A stretch of 64,000 bases of DNA from contig NZ_PGGW01000067.1 of the NCBI RefSeq assembly GCF_002794255.1, positions 1 to 64,000 on the forward strand, in the 5' to 3' direction. Numbering within the stretch: the stretch's first letter is position 1; each line of letters opens with the position of its first letter. The position numbers and the translations under genes are program-made. Of this stretch, positions 9,825 through 17,334 are shown piece after piece. Source of the DNA: Streptomyces carminius (GTDB lineage: Bacteria; Actinomycetota; Actinomycetes; Streptomycetales; Streptomycetaceae). The notes beneath the pieces were generated by a model. It worked only from the letters and a program-made list of their open reading frames with translations. It did no database searches and was not told where the DNA came from.

Positions 9825-10721
9825 GTGTTCACGAAGCAGGCCGACCGGACAGCCCACCGGGCACCCGCCCGGCACCCCGCCGGGGCCGCCGGCGGACCAC
9901 GCGGCGAGGACGCCGGACCGCCCGCGTCCCGGCTGGCCGCCGAGGACGTCATCCTCGCCTACGACCAGCGGGTCATCGCCGAGCGGCTGTCGGTGCGGAT
10001 CCCCGACCGGTCCTTCACCGTGGTCGTCGGGCCGAACGCCTGCGGCAAGTCCACCCTGCTGCGGGCGCTGGCCCGGATGCTGAAACCGGCCGCCGGGTCG
10101 GTGCTGCTGGACGGCCGGAGCATCGGGACGCTGCCCGCCAAGCAGGCGGCCCGCACCCTCGGGCTGCTGCCGCAGTCCTCCATCGCCCCCGACGGCATCA
10201 CCGTCGCCGAACTGGTGGCCCGCGGCCGCTACCCGCACCAGGGCCTGCTGCGGCAGTGGTCTCAGGAGGACGAGCGGATCGTGGCCGAGTCGATGGCCGC
10301 CACCGGTGTCGACACTCTGGCCGGGCGGTACGTGGACGAGCTGTCGGGCGGACAGCGGCAGCGGGTGTGGATCGCCATGGCCATCGCCCAGCAGACCCCG
10401 CTGCTGCTGCTGGACGAGCCGACGACGTACCTCGACATCCAGCACCAGATCGACGTCCTCGACCTGTGCGCCCGGCTGCACGAGGAGGAGGGCCGCACTC
10501 TGGTGGCCGTCCTGCACGACCTCAACCACGCGGCCCGCTACGCCACCCATCTGATCGCGATGCGCGACGGCGAGGTGGTCGCCGAGGGTCCGCCGGGGGA
10601 GATCGTCACGGCCGAACTGGTGGAGCGGGTCTTCGGGCTGCGCTGCCAGGTCATCGACGACCCCGAGACGGGGACGCCGCTGGTGGTGCCCGCGGCGCGG
10701 CGCCCGCGCCCGGCCCGGTAG
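9825..10721 (+). CDS. Iron-siderophore ABC transporter ATP-binding protein
   Basis: An ABC ATPase of the FecE/FepC type powering the two FecCD permeases. Walker A GPNACGKST near residues 68-76, Q-loop 'GLLPQSS', signature LSGGQRQR near 172, Walker B LLLLDEPTTYLD near 195, and the H-loop in 'AVLHDLNHA'. Start: GTG 9825 is preferred because GGAGGAGAG lies at about 8 nt spacing. The in-frame ATG 9768, which overlaps the permease stop, would add 19 residues and lacks a clear ribosome binding site. Either start leaves a Pro/Ala-rich N-terminal extension that FecE proteins normally lack. It is the last gene of the importer operon. Confidence 0.93.
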   Translation: MFTKQADRTAHRAPARHPAGAAGGPRGEDAGPPASRLAAEDVILAYDQRVIAERLSVRIPDRSFTVVVGPNACGKSTLLRALARMLKPAAGSVLLDGRSIGTLPAKQAARTLGLLPQSSIAPDGITVAELVARGRYPHQGLLRQWSQEDERIVAESMAATGVDTLAGRYVDELSGGQRQRVWIAMAIAQQTPLLLLDEPTTYLDIQHQIDVLDLCARLHEEEGRTLVAVLHDLNHAARYATHLIAMRDGEVVAEGPPGEIVTAELVERVFGLRCQVIDDPETGTPLVVPAARRPRPAR

Positions 10722-10787
10722 ACGGTGAGGCGGGCCGCTGCCGGGATCACCCCGGTATGGCCGAACCGGCCGAACCGGCCGCATCCC

Positions 10788-11534
10788 TCAGCGCACGGCG
10801 ACGCTCGCGGAGGCGAGGTAGACCTCCTCGACCGTCCCGTCGGGGAAGAGCGCGCCCAGCCGCTCGCGCTCCCGGGCGAGGAAGGCTCCGGTGCGCTCCG
10901 GGCCGAGGACGAGGAAGTCGGAGAAACTGGCCAGGTGGGCCAGGTGCGTCTCCAGCGACACCTGCCGGGACCAGCGCACCCGCCGGGTGGTGAAGCCCGG
11001 CCGTCCGGTGGGCAGGGAGCGGGCGACGGCCGCCTCCGCGTCCTTCTCCCCGGCGCCGAAGTAGCGGCGCAGCCGGGCGGTCTGCTCGGCGATCCATGGG
11101 ACGGATTCGTCGGAGTCGTTGCGCACGACGGCCAGGGCGCCGCCGGGACGCAGGACGCGGAAGGCCTCGGGGAGCGACCGGTCCGGATCGGTCCAGTGCC
11201 AGGACTGGGCGTAGGTGACCAGGTCGAGGGAGCCGGCGGCCAGCGGAAGGCGGTTGCCGTCGCCGCGTACGACCGGGACGCCGGGCAGGAAACGGCGGAA
11301 CTCGGCGGCCATGCCGTCGCCGGGCTCCACGGCGATCACCCGGGCGCCCCGGTCGTGAAGCAGGGCGGTGAGGATCCCGGTGCCGGCGCCGACGTCCGCG
11401 GTCCGGGCACCGGCCAGGGGGCGGCCCGTGAGCCGCTCCACGGTGTCGAGCAGGGCGGGTGGGTACGAGGGGCGGTTCGCGGCGTACAGGGCGGCGGCCG
11501 CGTCGAAGGACCGGGCGTGCGGGGTGGTCGTCAT
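10788..11534 (-). CDS. Class I SAM-dependent methyltransferase
   Basis: A 248-aa methyltransferase. Motif I is D47-V-G-A-G-T-G53, with an acidic motif II in 'VIAVEPGDGMA' and a post-II 'GDGNRLPLAAGSLDLV' block as in the UbiE/Methyltransf_11 group. 'YAQSWHWTDPDRSLPEAFRV' resembles a widespread small-molecule methyltransferase subgroup. The substrate is not predictable. ATG 11534 fits the conserved 'HARSFDAAA' N-terminus. A GGAGGA lies 14 nt upstream, rather far. It is downstream of the SCP2-like gene on the same strand (61-nt gap) and may be cotranscribed with it. Confidence 0.9.
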   Translation of the reverse strand: MTTTPHARSFDAAAALYAANRPSYPPALLDTVERLTGRPLAGARTADVGAGTGILTALLHDRGARVIAVEPGDGMAAEFRRFLPGVPVVRGDGNRLPLAAGSLDLVTYAQSWHWTDPDRSLPEAFRVLRPGGALAVVRNDSDESVPWIAEQTARLRRYFGAGEKDAEAAVARSLPTGRPGFTTRRVRWSRQVSLETHLAHLASFSDFLVLGPERTGAFLARERERLGALFPDGTVEEVYLASASVAVR

Positions 11535-11595
11535 ACGGCCATCGTCGTCCTCCGGCCCGCCGCCCACAGCGCCTTTTCCGGCCCGGCGCTCACAG

Positions 11596-11943
11596 TCACA
11601 GCAGCGAGCGCAGCCGCAGCAGGTCCCGCAGGCCCGCCTCCAGCTTGACCCGGCCCCGGGCCCAGGCCCGGGCGAAGTTCAGCCTGCCCTCCACCAGGGA
11701 GACCAGGTCGTCGCTGGTCATGGCCAGCCTGATCTGGGCGCGCCCGGCGGGCGGCCCGGCCGAGGTGGTCACGTCCTCGATGCGGCCGTGGACGAGCCGG
11801 CCGGTGAGGGTGGTGTCCAGATCGGTGAGATGGCAGCTGACCGAACGCTCCAGGGCGGTGGCGCCGCGGACGTCGTCGTCGGCCTCCGCCAGGTTCTCCG
11901 CCAGCCGGTCCAACGCCGCGCGGCACTGCTCCAGGGTCGCCAT
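11596..11943 (-). CDS. SCP2-like sterol-carrier/lipid-binding domain protein
   Basis: A 115-aa protein with the alpha/beta pattern of single SCP2 sterol-transfer domains ('TTLTGRLVHGRIEDV', then 'IRLAMTSDDLVSLVEGRLNFARAWARGRVKLEAG'; the last string marks the usual SCP2 C-terminal half and is given only for recognition in parts: LVSLVEGRLNF, ARGRVKLEAG). Small stand-alone SCP2 proteins are common in Streptomyces and have no settled role. ATG 11943 is preceded 7 nt upstream by TACGGT (minus strand), so the mRNA may be essentially leaderless. It is divergent from the small gene at 12010. Confidence 0.8.
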   Translation of the reverse strand: MATLEQCRAALDRLAENLAEADDDVRGATALERSVSCHLTDLDTTLTGRLVHGRIEDVTTSAGPPAGRAQIRLAMTSDDLVSLVEGRLNFARAWARGRVKLEAGLRDLLRLRSLL

Positions 11944-12009
11944 TCCCCCGACCGTACCGCAGGGGGAGTCCCCGTCGAGGAGGGCGCCGGGCGCGATAGC
12001 GTCGGGGCC

Positions 12010-12306
12010 ATGGAAGAACCGATGTCCGGCACGGAGCCGGAGGCGGGCACGGAACCGGGCGCGGGGCCGGAGCCCGACGGCGGGCCCCGGCCCCTGGGGG
12101 TCGGGGTGACCCCCACCGGGCACGCGGCGGTGGACGCCGGGCTGCGCCGCCTGGCGGACGCCGACCGCCTCGCCGTCTCCGACCACCTGGGGGTGTACGA
12201 GGACGTGCACCGCGGGCTGCGCGACACGCTGAACGCGCTCGACCAGCGCCCCGGGCCGCCCGCGCCCGGCGCACCGCACACCCCGCCGCACGACCCCGGG
12301 AGCTGA
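12010..12306 (+). CDS. Conserved small protein of unknown function upstream of tlyA
   Basis: A 98-aa protein, not recognised beyond being the usual small neighbour upstream of tlyA in Streptomyces. The N-terminal 40 residues are a Pro/Glu/Gly-rich low-complexity run. The centre 'GHAAVDAGLRRLADADRLAVSDHLGVYEDVHRGLRDTLNALDQ' (described in parts: two amphipathic helices at about 38-78) looks folded. TAGCGT ends 7 nt before ATG 12010, so it is probably almost leaderless; ATG 12022 is an alternative. The stop lies 7 nt before the tlyA GTG, so it heads the tlyA-nadK-recN transcript. Confidence 0.75.
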   Translation: MEEPMSGTEPEAGTEPGAGPEPDGGPRPLGVGVTPTGHAAVDAGLRRLADADRLAVSDHLGVYEDVHRGLRDTLNALDQRPGPPAPGAPHTPPHDPGS

Positions 12307-12313
12307 ACCGCAG

Positions 12314-13144
12314 GTGGCAGCGTCACGAAACCAGCGCGGCCGGCGCGGCCGGCTCGACGCCGAACTGGTGCGCCGCAAGCTGGCCCGCTCGCGCGAGCAG
12401 GCCAGTACGCTCATCGCCGCCGGCCGGGTCACCGTCGGCGGCACCGTCGCGACCAAGCCCGCCACCCAGGTGGAGACCGGCGCGGCCATCGTGGTGGCCG
12501 AGGACGCCGGCGACCCGGGCTACGTCTCGCGCGGCGGGCACAAGCTGGCCGGCGCCCTGGCGGCGTTCATGCCGGAGGGGCTGGCGGTGGCCGGACGGCG
12601 GGCCCTGGACGCCGGGGCCTCCACCGGCGGCTTCACCGACGTCCTGCTGCGCGCCGGAGCCGCCCGGGTGACCGCCGTGGACGTCGGTTACGGGCAGCTC
12701 GCCTGGTCGCTGCGCAACGACGAGCGGGTCGTGGTGCGGGACCGCACCAACGTCCGCGAGCTGACCTTGGAGCTGATCGGCGGCGAGCCGGTGGACCTGG
12801 TCGTCGGGGATCTGTCCTTCATCCCGCTCGGCCTGGTGCTGCCCGCCCTGGCGCGCTGCGCCGCCCCGGACGCCGATCTGGTGCTGATGGTCAAGCCGCA
12901 GTTCGAGGTCGGCCGGGAGCGGCTGGGCAGCGGGGGAGTGGTCCGTAGCCCGGCCCTGCGCGCCGAGGCGGTCCGTACCGTGGCGGGGCAGGCCGCCGGA
13001 CTGGGTTTTGGCGTACTCGGAGTGATCGCGAGCCCGCTCCCGGGACCCTCCGGTAACGTCGAGTACTTCCTGTGGCTGCGTGCCGGGGCACCCGAACTGG
13101 ACCCGGCCGACGTCGACCGAGCCGTGGCGGAGGGCCCCCAGTGA
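12314..13144 (+). CDS. tlyA: TlyA family rRNA (cytidine-2'-O)-methyltransferase
   Basis: A 276-aa TlyA: an N-terminal S4 RNA-binding domain (about 8-70, 'LDAELVRRKLARSREQA') followed by a Rossmann FtsJ-like methyltransferase. SAM motif 'LDAGASTGGFTDVLL' near residue 98, 'DVGYGQLAW', and the catalytic-region 'VKPQFEVGRE'. Known TlyA proteins 2'-O-methylate C1409 (16S) and/or C1920 (23S) and so set capreomycin sensitivity; the length is normal for the family. GTG 12314 is the start, and the stop overlaps the nadK GTG (GTGA). The tlyA-nadK-recN order is conserved in actinobacteria. Confidence 0.95.
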   Translation: MAASRNQRGRRGRLDAELVRRKLARSREQASTLIAAGRVTVGGTVATKPATQVETGAAIVVAEDAGDPGYVSRGGHKLAGALAAFMPEGLAVAGRRALDAGASTGGFTDVLLRAGAARVTAVDVGYGQLAWSLRNDERVVVRDRTNVRELTLELIGGEPVDLVVGDLSFIPLGLVLPALARCAAPDADLVLMVKPQFEVGRERLGSGGVVRSPALRAEAVRTVAGQAAGLGFGVLGVIASPLPGPSGNVEYFLWLRAGAPELDPADVDRAVAEGPQ

Positions 13145-14118
13145 CCACGCGGAACGCCGAGCACCCCGAACACCCCGAGCACCCCGAACGCCTCGAATAC
13201 GCCGAACACGTCCCGGACGCCTCCGGCGACGGACGGACCGTCTTCCTGCTCACCCACACCGGCCGCCCGGCCGCGCTCCGCAGCGCCGAGCTCGTCGTCC
13301 AGGGGCTGCTGCGCAACGGCATCGGGGTGCGCGTCCTGGCCGAGGAGGCCGCCGACCTGACCCTGCCGCCGTCGGTGCGCACCGTCGAGGCCGGGGAGTG
13401 CGCCGTCGACGGCTGCGAGCTGCTGGTCGTCCTGGGCGGGGACGGGACGCTGCTGCGCGGCGCGGAGTTCGCCCGGGCGTCGGGGGTGCCGCTGCTGGGC
13501 GTCAACCTCGGCCGGGTCGGTTTCCTCGCCGAGGCCGAGCGCGACGACCTGGACAAGGTCGTGCGCCGGGTCGTCGACCGCTCCTACGAGGTCGAGGAGC
13601 GGATGACCATCGACGTGCTCGTCCGCACCGACGGCCGGATCGTGCACCGCGACTGGGCGCTGAACGAGGCGGCGGTGGAGAAGGCGGCCCGGGAGCGCAT
13701 GCTGGAGGTCGTCATGGAGATCGACGGCCGCCCGGTCTCCCGGTTCGGCTGCGACGGAGTGGTGTGCGCCACGCCCACCGGTTCCACCGCCTATGCCTTC
13801 TCGGCCGGCGGCCCCGTGGTCTGGCCCGAGGTCGAGGCGCTGCTGATGGTGCCCATCAGCGCCCACGCGCTGTTCACCAAGCCCCTGGTCACCACGCCGG
13901 AGGCGGTGCTCGCCGTGGAGGTGCAGCCGCAGACCCCGAACGGGGTGCTGTGGTGCGACGGACGGCGCTCCGTGGAGCTTCCGGCGGGCGCCCGGGTGGA
14001 GGTACGGCGCGGCGCGGTACCGGTGCGGCTGGCGCGGCTGCACCACGCCTCCTTCGCCGACCGGCTGGTGGCCAAGTTCGCGCTCCCGGTGGCCGGATGG
14101 CGCGGGGCGCCGCACTGA
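13141..14118 (+). CDS. nadK: NAD kinase
   Basis: A 325-aa ATP-NAD kinase (PpnK) making NADP+ in the cytosol. The signature LGGDGTLLRGAE near residue 98 and the conserved 'NLGRVGFLAE', 'CDGVVCATPTGSTAYAFSAGGPV' (given only as a landmark in parts: TPTGSTAY, SAGGP) and 'LNEAAVEKA' blocks are all present. The first 25 residues contain an EHPEHPEHPER repeat not seen in the family core and probably disordered. GTG 13141 overlaps the tlyA stop by 4 nt, so it is translationally coupled. recN follows after about 100 nt. Confidence 0.95.
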   Translation: MTTRNAEHPEHPEHPERLEYAEHVPDASGDGRTVFLLTHTGRPAALRSAELVVQGLLRNGIGVRVLAEEAADLTLPPSVRTVEAGECAVDGCELLVVLGGDGTLLRGAEFARASGVPLLGVNLGRVGFLAEAERDDLDKVVRRVVDRSYEVEERMTIDVLVRTDGRIVHRDWALNEAAVEKAARERMLEVVMEIDGRPVSRFGCDGVVCATPTGSTAYAFSAGGPVVWPEVEALLMVPISAHALFTKPLVTTPEAVLAVEVQPQTPNGVLWCDGRRSVELPAGARVEVRRGAVPVRLARLHHASFADRLVAKFALPVAGWRGAPH

Positions 14119-14216
14119 GCCGCACCCCCACCCGGGTGCCCGCCGGACCGCCCGGCCGCCCGCCGGGAAGCACACCGGTGTCGACCGCGGGTGGGGATCC
14201 GGCCGGAGAACCTCGT

Positions 14217-15968
14217 ATGGTCGTATCCGTGTTGGAGGAAATGCGGATTCGGGCCCTGGGCGTGATCGATGACGCCGTCGTCGAGCTGTCCCCCGGCTTC
14301 ACCGCGGTGACCGGCGAGACCGGCGCGGGCAAGACCATGGTCGTCACCAGTCTGGGACTGCTGCTCGGCGGCCGCGCCGACGCGGCGCTGGTGCGCGCGG
14401 GCGCGCGGGCCGCCGTGGTGGAGGGCCGGATCGCGCTGCCGCCGGACGCCTTCGCCGCGCACCGGGCACAGGAGGCGGGCGCGGAACTGGACGACGGCGA
14501 GCTGCTGGTCAGCCGGACGATCTCGGCGGAGGGCCGGTCACGCGCCCACGTCGGCGGCCGTACGGTGCCCGTCGGGCTGCTGGCGGAGCTCGGCGAGGAC
14601 CTGATAGCGGTGCACGGGCAGAGCGACCAGCAGGGGCTGCTGCGCCCGGCCCGGCAGCGCGGGGCGCTGGACAGGTACGCGGGTGAGGCGGTCTCGGAGC
14701 CGCTGGCCGGGTACACCGAGGCGTACCGGCGGCTGCGGGCGGTCTCGGCCGAGCTGGCCGAACTGACCGAGCAGGCCCGGGAGCGCGCCCAGGAGGCCGA
14801 TCTGCTGCGCTTCGGTCTGGAGGAGATCGCCGCCGCCGGACCGCGGCCCGGTGAGGACGCCGAACTGGCCGCCGAGGCCGAACGGCTGGGCCACGCCGAG
14901 GCCCTGGCCTCGGCCGCCGCCACCGCCCACGGGGCGCTGATCGGGGACCCGGCCGACCCCGAGGCGGTGGACGCCACCGCCCTGGTCGCCGGTGCCCAGC
15001 GGGCGCTGGAGGCCGTACGGGCGCACGACCCGGCGCTGGCGGTGCTGGCCGACCGGCTGGGTGAGGTGGGCATCCTGCTGGGGGACGTGGCCGGCGAGCT
15101 GGCGGGCTACGCCGACGACCTGGACGCCGACCCGCTGCGGCTGGCCGCGGTGGAGGAGCGGCGGTCCGTGCTCGCCCACCTCACCCGCAAGTACGGCGAG
15201 GACACCGCCGCCGTACTGGCCTGGGCACAGGAGAGCGCCGCCCGGCTCGCCGAACTCGAGGGCGACGACGACCGGATCGGCGGGCTGACCGCCGAACGCG
15301 ACGCTCTCCGTGCCGAACTGGCCGCCCTCGCCCAGCGGTTGACGGACGCCCGGCGGGAGGCGGCCAAGCGGTTCGCCGACGCGGTCACCGCGGAGCTGGC
15401 CGAACTGGCCATGCCGCACGCCCGTATCACCGTCGAGGTGCGGCAGCAGGAGAGCGCCGACGCGGAGTCGGGCATCGAGGTGGACGGACGGCCCGTCACC
15501 TTCGGCCCGCACGGCGCGGACGAGGTCGAGCTGCTGCTCGCCCCGCATCCCGGGGCGCCGCCGCGCCCGATCGCCAAGGGCGCCTCCGGCGGTGAGCTGT
15601 CCCGGGTGATGCTCGCCATCGAGGTCGTCTTCGCGGGCGCCGCCCCGGTGCCGACCTACCTCTTCGACGAGGTGGACGCCGGCATCGGCGGGAAGGCGGC
15701 GGTGGAGGTGGGCCGGCGGCTGGCCCGGCTGGCGAGGTCCGCGCAGGTCGTGGTGGTCACCCATCTGCCGCAGGTGGCGGCGTTCGCCGACCGGCACCTG
15801 CTGGTGGAGAAGACCTCCGACGGCTCGGTGACGCGCAGCGGGGTGAAGACCCTCGAAGGCGAGGAGCGGGTGCGCGAGCTGTCCCGGATGCTCGCCGGGC
15901 AGGAGGACTCCAGGCTCGCCCGCGCCCATGCCGAGGAGTTGCTGGAGGCGGCCCGCACCAGCATCTGA
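14217..15968 (+). CDS. recN: DNA repair protein RecN
   Basis: A 583-aa SMC-like ATPase for double-strand break repair. Walker A GETGAGKT near residues 33-40, long coiled-coil arms (about 160-390, Ala/Glu/Leu-rich), ABC signature 'GASGGELSRVMLA', Walker B 'YLFDEVDAGIGG' near 480 and D-loop. Length is normal. Start: ATG 14217 has GGAG 8 nt upstream; the in-frame GTG 14229 (V-LEEMRIR) aligns with E. coli RecN's first residues, and ATG 14241 is used in some annotations, so the true start is among these. Last gene of the tlyA-nadK-recN operon, followed by a good terminator. Confidence 0.95.
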   Translation: MVVSVLEEMRIRALGVIDDAVVELSPGFTAVTGETGAGKTMVVTSLGLLLGGRADAALVRAGARAAVVEGRIALPPDAFAAHRAQEAGAELDDGELLVSRTISAEGRSRAHVGGRTVPVGLLAELGEDLIAVHGQSDQQGLLRPARQRGALDRYAGEAVSEPLAGYTEAYRRLRAVSAELAELTEQARERAQEADLLRFGLEEIAAAGPRPGEDAELAAEAERLGHAEALASAAATAHGALIGDPADPEAVDATALVAGAQRALEAVRAHDPALAVLADRLGEVGILLGDVAGELAGYADDLDADPLRLAAVEERRSVLAHLTRKYGEDTAAVLAWAQESAARLAELEGDDDRIGGLTAERDALRAELAALAQRLTDARREAAKRFADAVTAELAELAMPHARITVEVRQQESADAESGIEVDGRPVTFGPHGADEVELLLAPHPGAPPRPIAKGASGGELSRVMLAIEVVFAGAAPVPTYLFDEVDAGIGGKAAVEVGRRLARLARSAQVVVVTHLPQVAAFADRHLLVEKTSDGSVTRSGVKTLEGEERVRELSRMLAGQEDSRLARAHAEELLEAARTSI

Positions 15969-15980
15969 CCCGGTGCCCGT

Positions 15981-16020
15981 ACCGGCCGTACCGCCCGCGG
16001 CGGTACGGCCGGTTTCTTTT
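15981..16020 (+). terminator. recN operon terminator
   Basis: A 15-bp perfect stem, 15981-15995 with 15999-16013 (ACCGGCCGTACCGCC and its complement), 3-nt loop, followed by TTCTTTT. It is 12 nt after the recN stop. Confidence 0.92.
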
Positions 16021-16109
16021 GTCATCACCCGATCGGTCTGCGTGCGGCGGAGGGGAAAGCCGGCATCCTGGACGCGGCACACCGCCCGGGTGCCGTACGC
16101 CGGGGTGCG

Positions 16110-16135
16110 CGCCCGCCGGCGGCCGCCGGCGGGCG
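16110..16135 (-). terminator. Terminator abutting the LacI-family gene stop
   Basis: An 11-bp stem CGCCCGCCGGC (16110-16120) with GCCGGCGGGCG (16125-16135) and a GGCC loop, directly next to the stop codon of the minus-strand regulator. No U-tract, as usual for many Streptomyces terminators. Confidence 0.6.
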
Positions 16136-17173
16136 TCAGCTGGAGTCGCGGACCACCAGCTTGGCGGGAGTGACGACCGGGGCCAGGGGCCCGGCGGGCG
16201 GGACGCCGTCCGCGGCCAGTCCCAGCCGCCGCAGCAGCAGACCGGCCATCATCCGCCCCATCCCCTGGACGTCCTGGCGGACGGTGGTCAGTGCCGGATC
16301 GGCCCAGGCGGCCTCCAGGTCGTCGTAGCCGACCACCGCGACGTCCTCGGGCACCCGCCGGCCCCGGGCGCGCAGTGTCCGCAGCGCTCCGGAGGCCATC
16401 AGGTCGTTGCAGGCGAACACCGCGTCCAGATCGGGGCGGCGGTCCAGCAGTTCGGCCATGGCCCGCTCGCCGCCCTCGGCCGTGAAGTGGCCGTGGGCGA
16501 CCAGTGCCGGATCGGCCCCGGCCGCCCCGAGGGCGTCGTGGTAGCCGTCGAGCCGGTCCTGGGCGGAGGTCTGGTCCAGCGGACCGGTGATCACGGCGAT
16601 CCGCCGCCGTCCCCGTTCCAGCAGGTGTGTCACCGCCTGACGGGCGCCGCCGCGATTGTCGGTGTCCACATAGAGCAGGTCCGGGTCGTCCTCGGCGCCG
16701 GGCCAGCCCGGCCGTCCGCCGAAGACGGTGGGCAGGCCGGTGGCGCCGGCCATCGACGGCAGGGGATCGTCGCGGTGCAGCGAGAACATCAGCGCGCCGT
16801 CCACGTGTCCGCCCGCCAGATAGCGTCCGATGCGGTCGTGGTTGGTGCGTCCCTCCAGCAGGAGCAGGACGAGCTGCAGGTCGCACGCGGACAGCTCCCG
16901 GCTGATGCCGCGCAGCTGCTGGGCGAAGAAGGGATCGGAGAACACCCTGGTCTCCGGCTCGGCGATCACCACGGCCACGGCGCCCGTACGGCGGGTGACC
17001 AGGCTGCGGGCCGCGCGGTTGGGGACGTAGCCGAGCGCGGCCACCGACGCCTGGACCCGGTCGCGGAGCGCCTTGCGTACCCCCTCGCCCCCGTTGACCA
17101 CCCGCGACACGGTGGCGCGGGAGACACCGGCGTGGGCGGCGACCGCTTCGAGGGTGGGCCGGGAACCGTGCAC
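16136..17173 (-). CDS. LacI family transcriptional regulator
   Basis: A 345-aa LacI/GalR regulator. The N-terminal helix-turn-helix 'TLEAVAAHAGVSRATVSRVV' (about residues 8-27) and hinge 'RAARSLVTRRTGAVAVV' are followed by a periplasmic-binding-protein fold ending in the typical 'GYDDLEAAWADPALTTV' block. GTG 17173 has AAGGAG 7 nt upstream. A perfect LacI-type palindrome lies 74 bp upstream (17247-17260), so autoregulation is likely. The neighbouring same-strand GH15 enzyme gene upstream suggests control by an oligosaccharide such as a maltose- or trehalose-type sugar; this is inference. Confidence 0.93.
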   Translation of the reverse strand: MHGSRPTLEAVAAHAGVSRATVSRVVNGGEGVRKALRDRVQASVAALGYVPNRAARSLVTRRTGAVAVVIAEPETRVFSDPFFAQQLRGISRELSACDLQLVLLLLEGRTNHDRIGRYLAGGHVDGALMFSLHRDDPLPSMAGATGLPTVFGGRPGWPGAEDDPDLLYVDTDNRGGARQAVTHLLERGRRRIAVITGPLDQTSAQDRLDGYHDALGAAGADPALVAHGHFTAEGGERAMAELLDRRPDLDAVFACNDLMASGALRTLRARGRRVPEDVAVVGYDDLEAAWADPALTTVRQDVQGMGRMMAGLLLRRLGLAADGVPPAGPLAPVVTPAKLVVRDSS

Positions 17174-17246
17174 GGGGACACTCCTTAACTCTTCTCCGGG
17201 AGCCACGACGCTACCGCCAACGGCCGACAGTGTGCAGGACATCCGC

Positions 17247-17260
17247 TGAGAGCGCTCTCA
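17247..17260. promoter_or_regulatory. LacI-family operator palindrome
   Basis: TGAGAGCGCTCTCA, a perfect 14-bp palindrome with the central CG of LacI/GalR operators. It differs from the known Streptomyces CebR box TGGGAGCGCTCCCA at one position per half. It lies upstream of the LacI gene (start 17173) and 75 bp beyond the GH15 stop. Confidence 0.8.
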
Positions 17261-17265
17261 CCCAG

Positions 17266-17314
17266 GTGTGGCAGGGTGCGGCCCCGCCCGGAGCGGGGCC
17301 GCACCCTGCCACAC
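17266..17314 (-). terminator. 22-bp perfect stem-loop downstream of GH15 gene
   Basis: 17266-17287 and 17293-17314 are perfect inverted repeats of 22 bp with a 5-nt loop. It starts 21 nt past the GH15 stop on the minus strand, so it should terminate that transcript and insulate the LacI promoter. No U-tract. Such a long perfect stem is uncommon. Confidence 0.8.
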
Positions 17315-17334
17315 CCTGTAGCGGTCAGACGCAG

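Noticed and set aside
10722..10787. Terminator after the siderophore ATPase gene
   Set aside because: Only a 5-bp CCGGG/CCCGG stem and CCGGCCGAA repeats are visible; too weak to call.
12688..14175. A 495-aa frame antisense to nadK
   Set aside because: High-GC shadow; nadK on the other strand has all family motifs.
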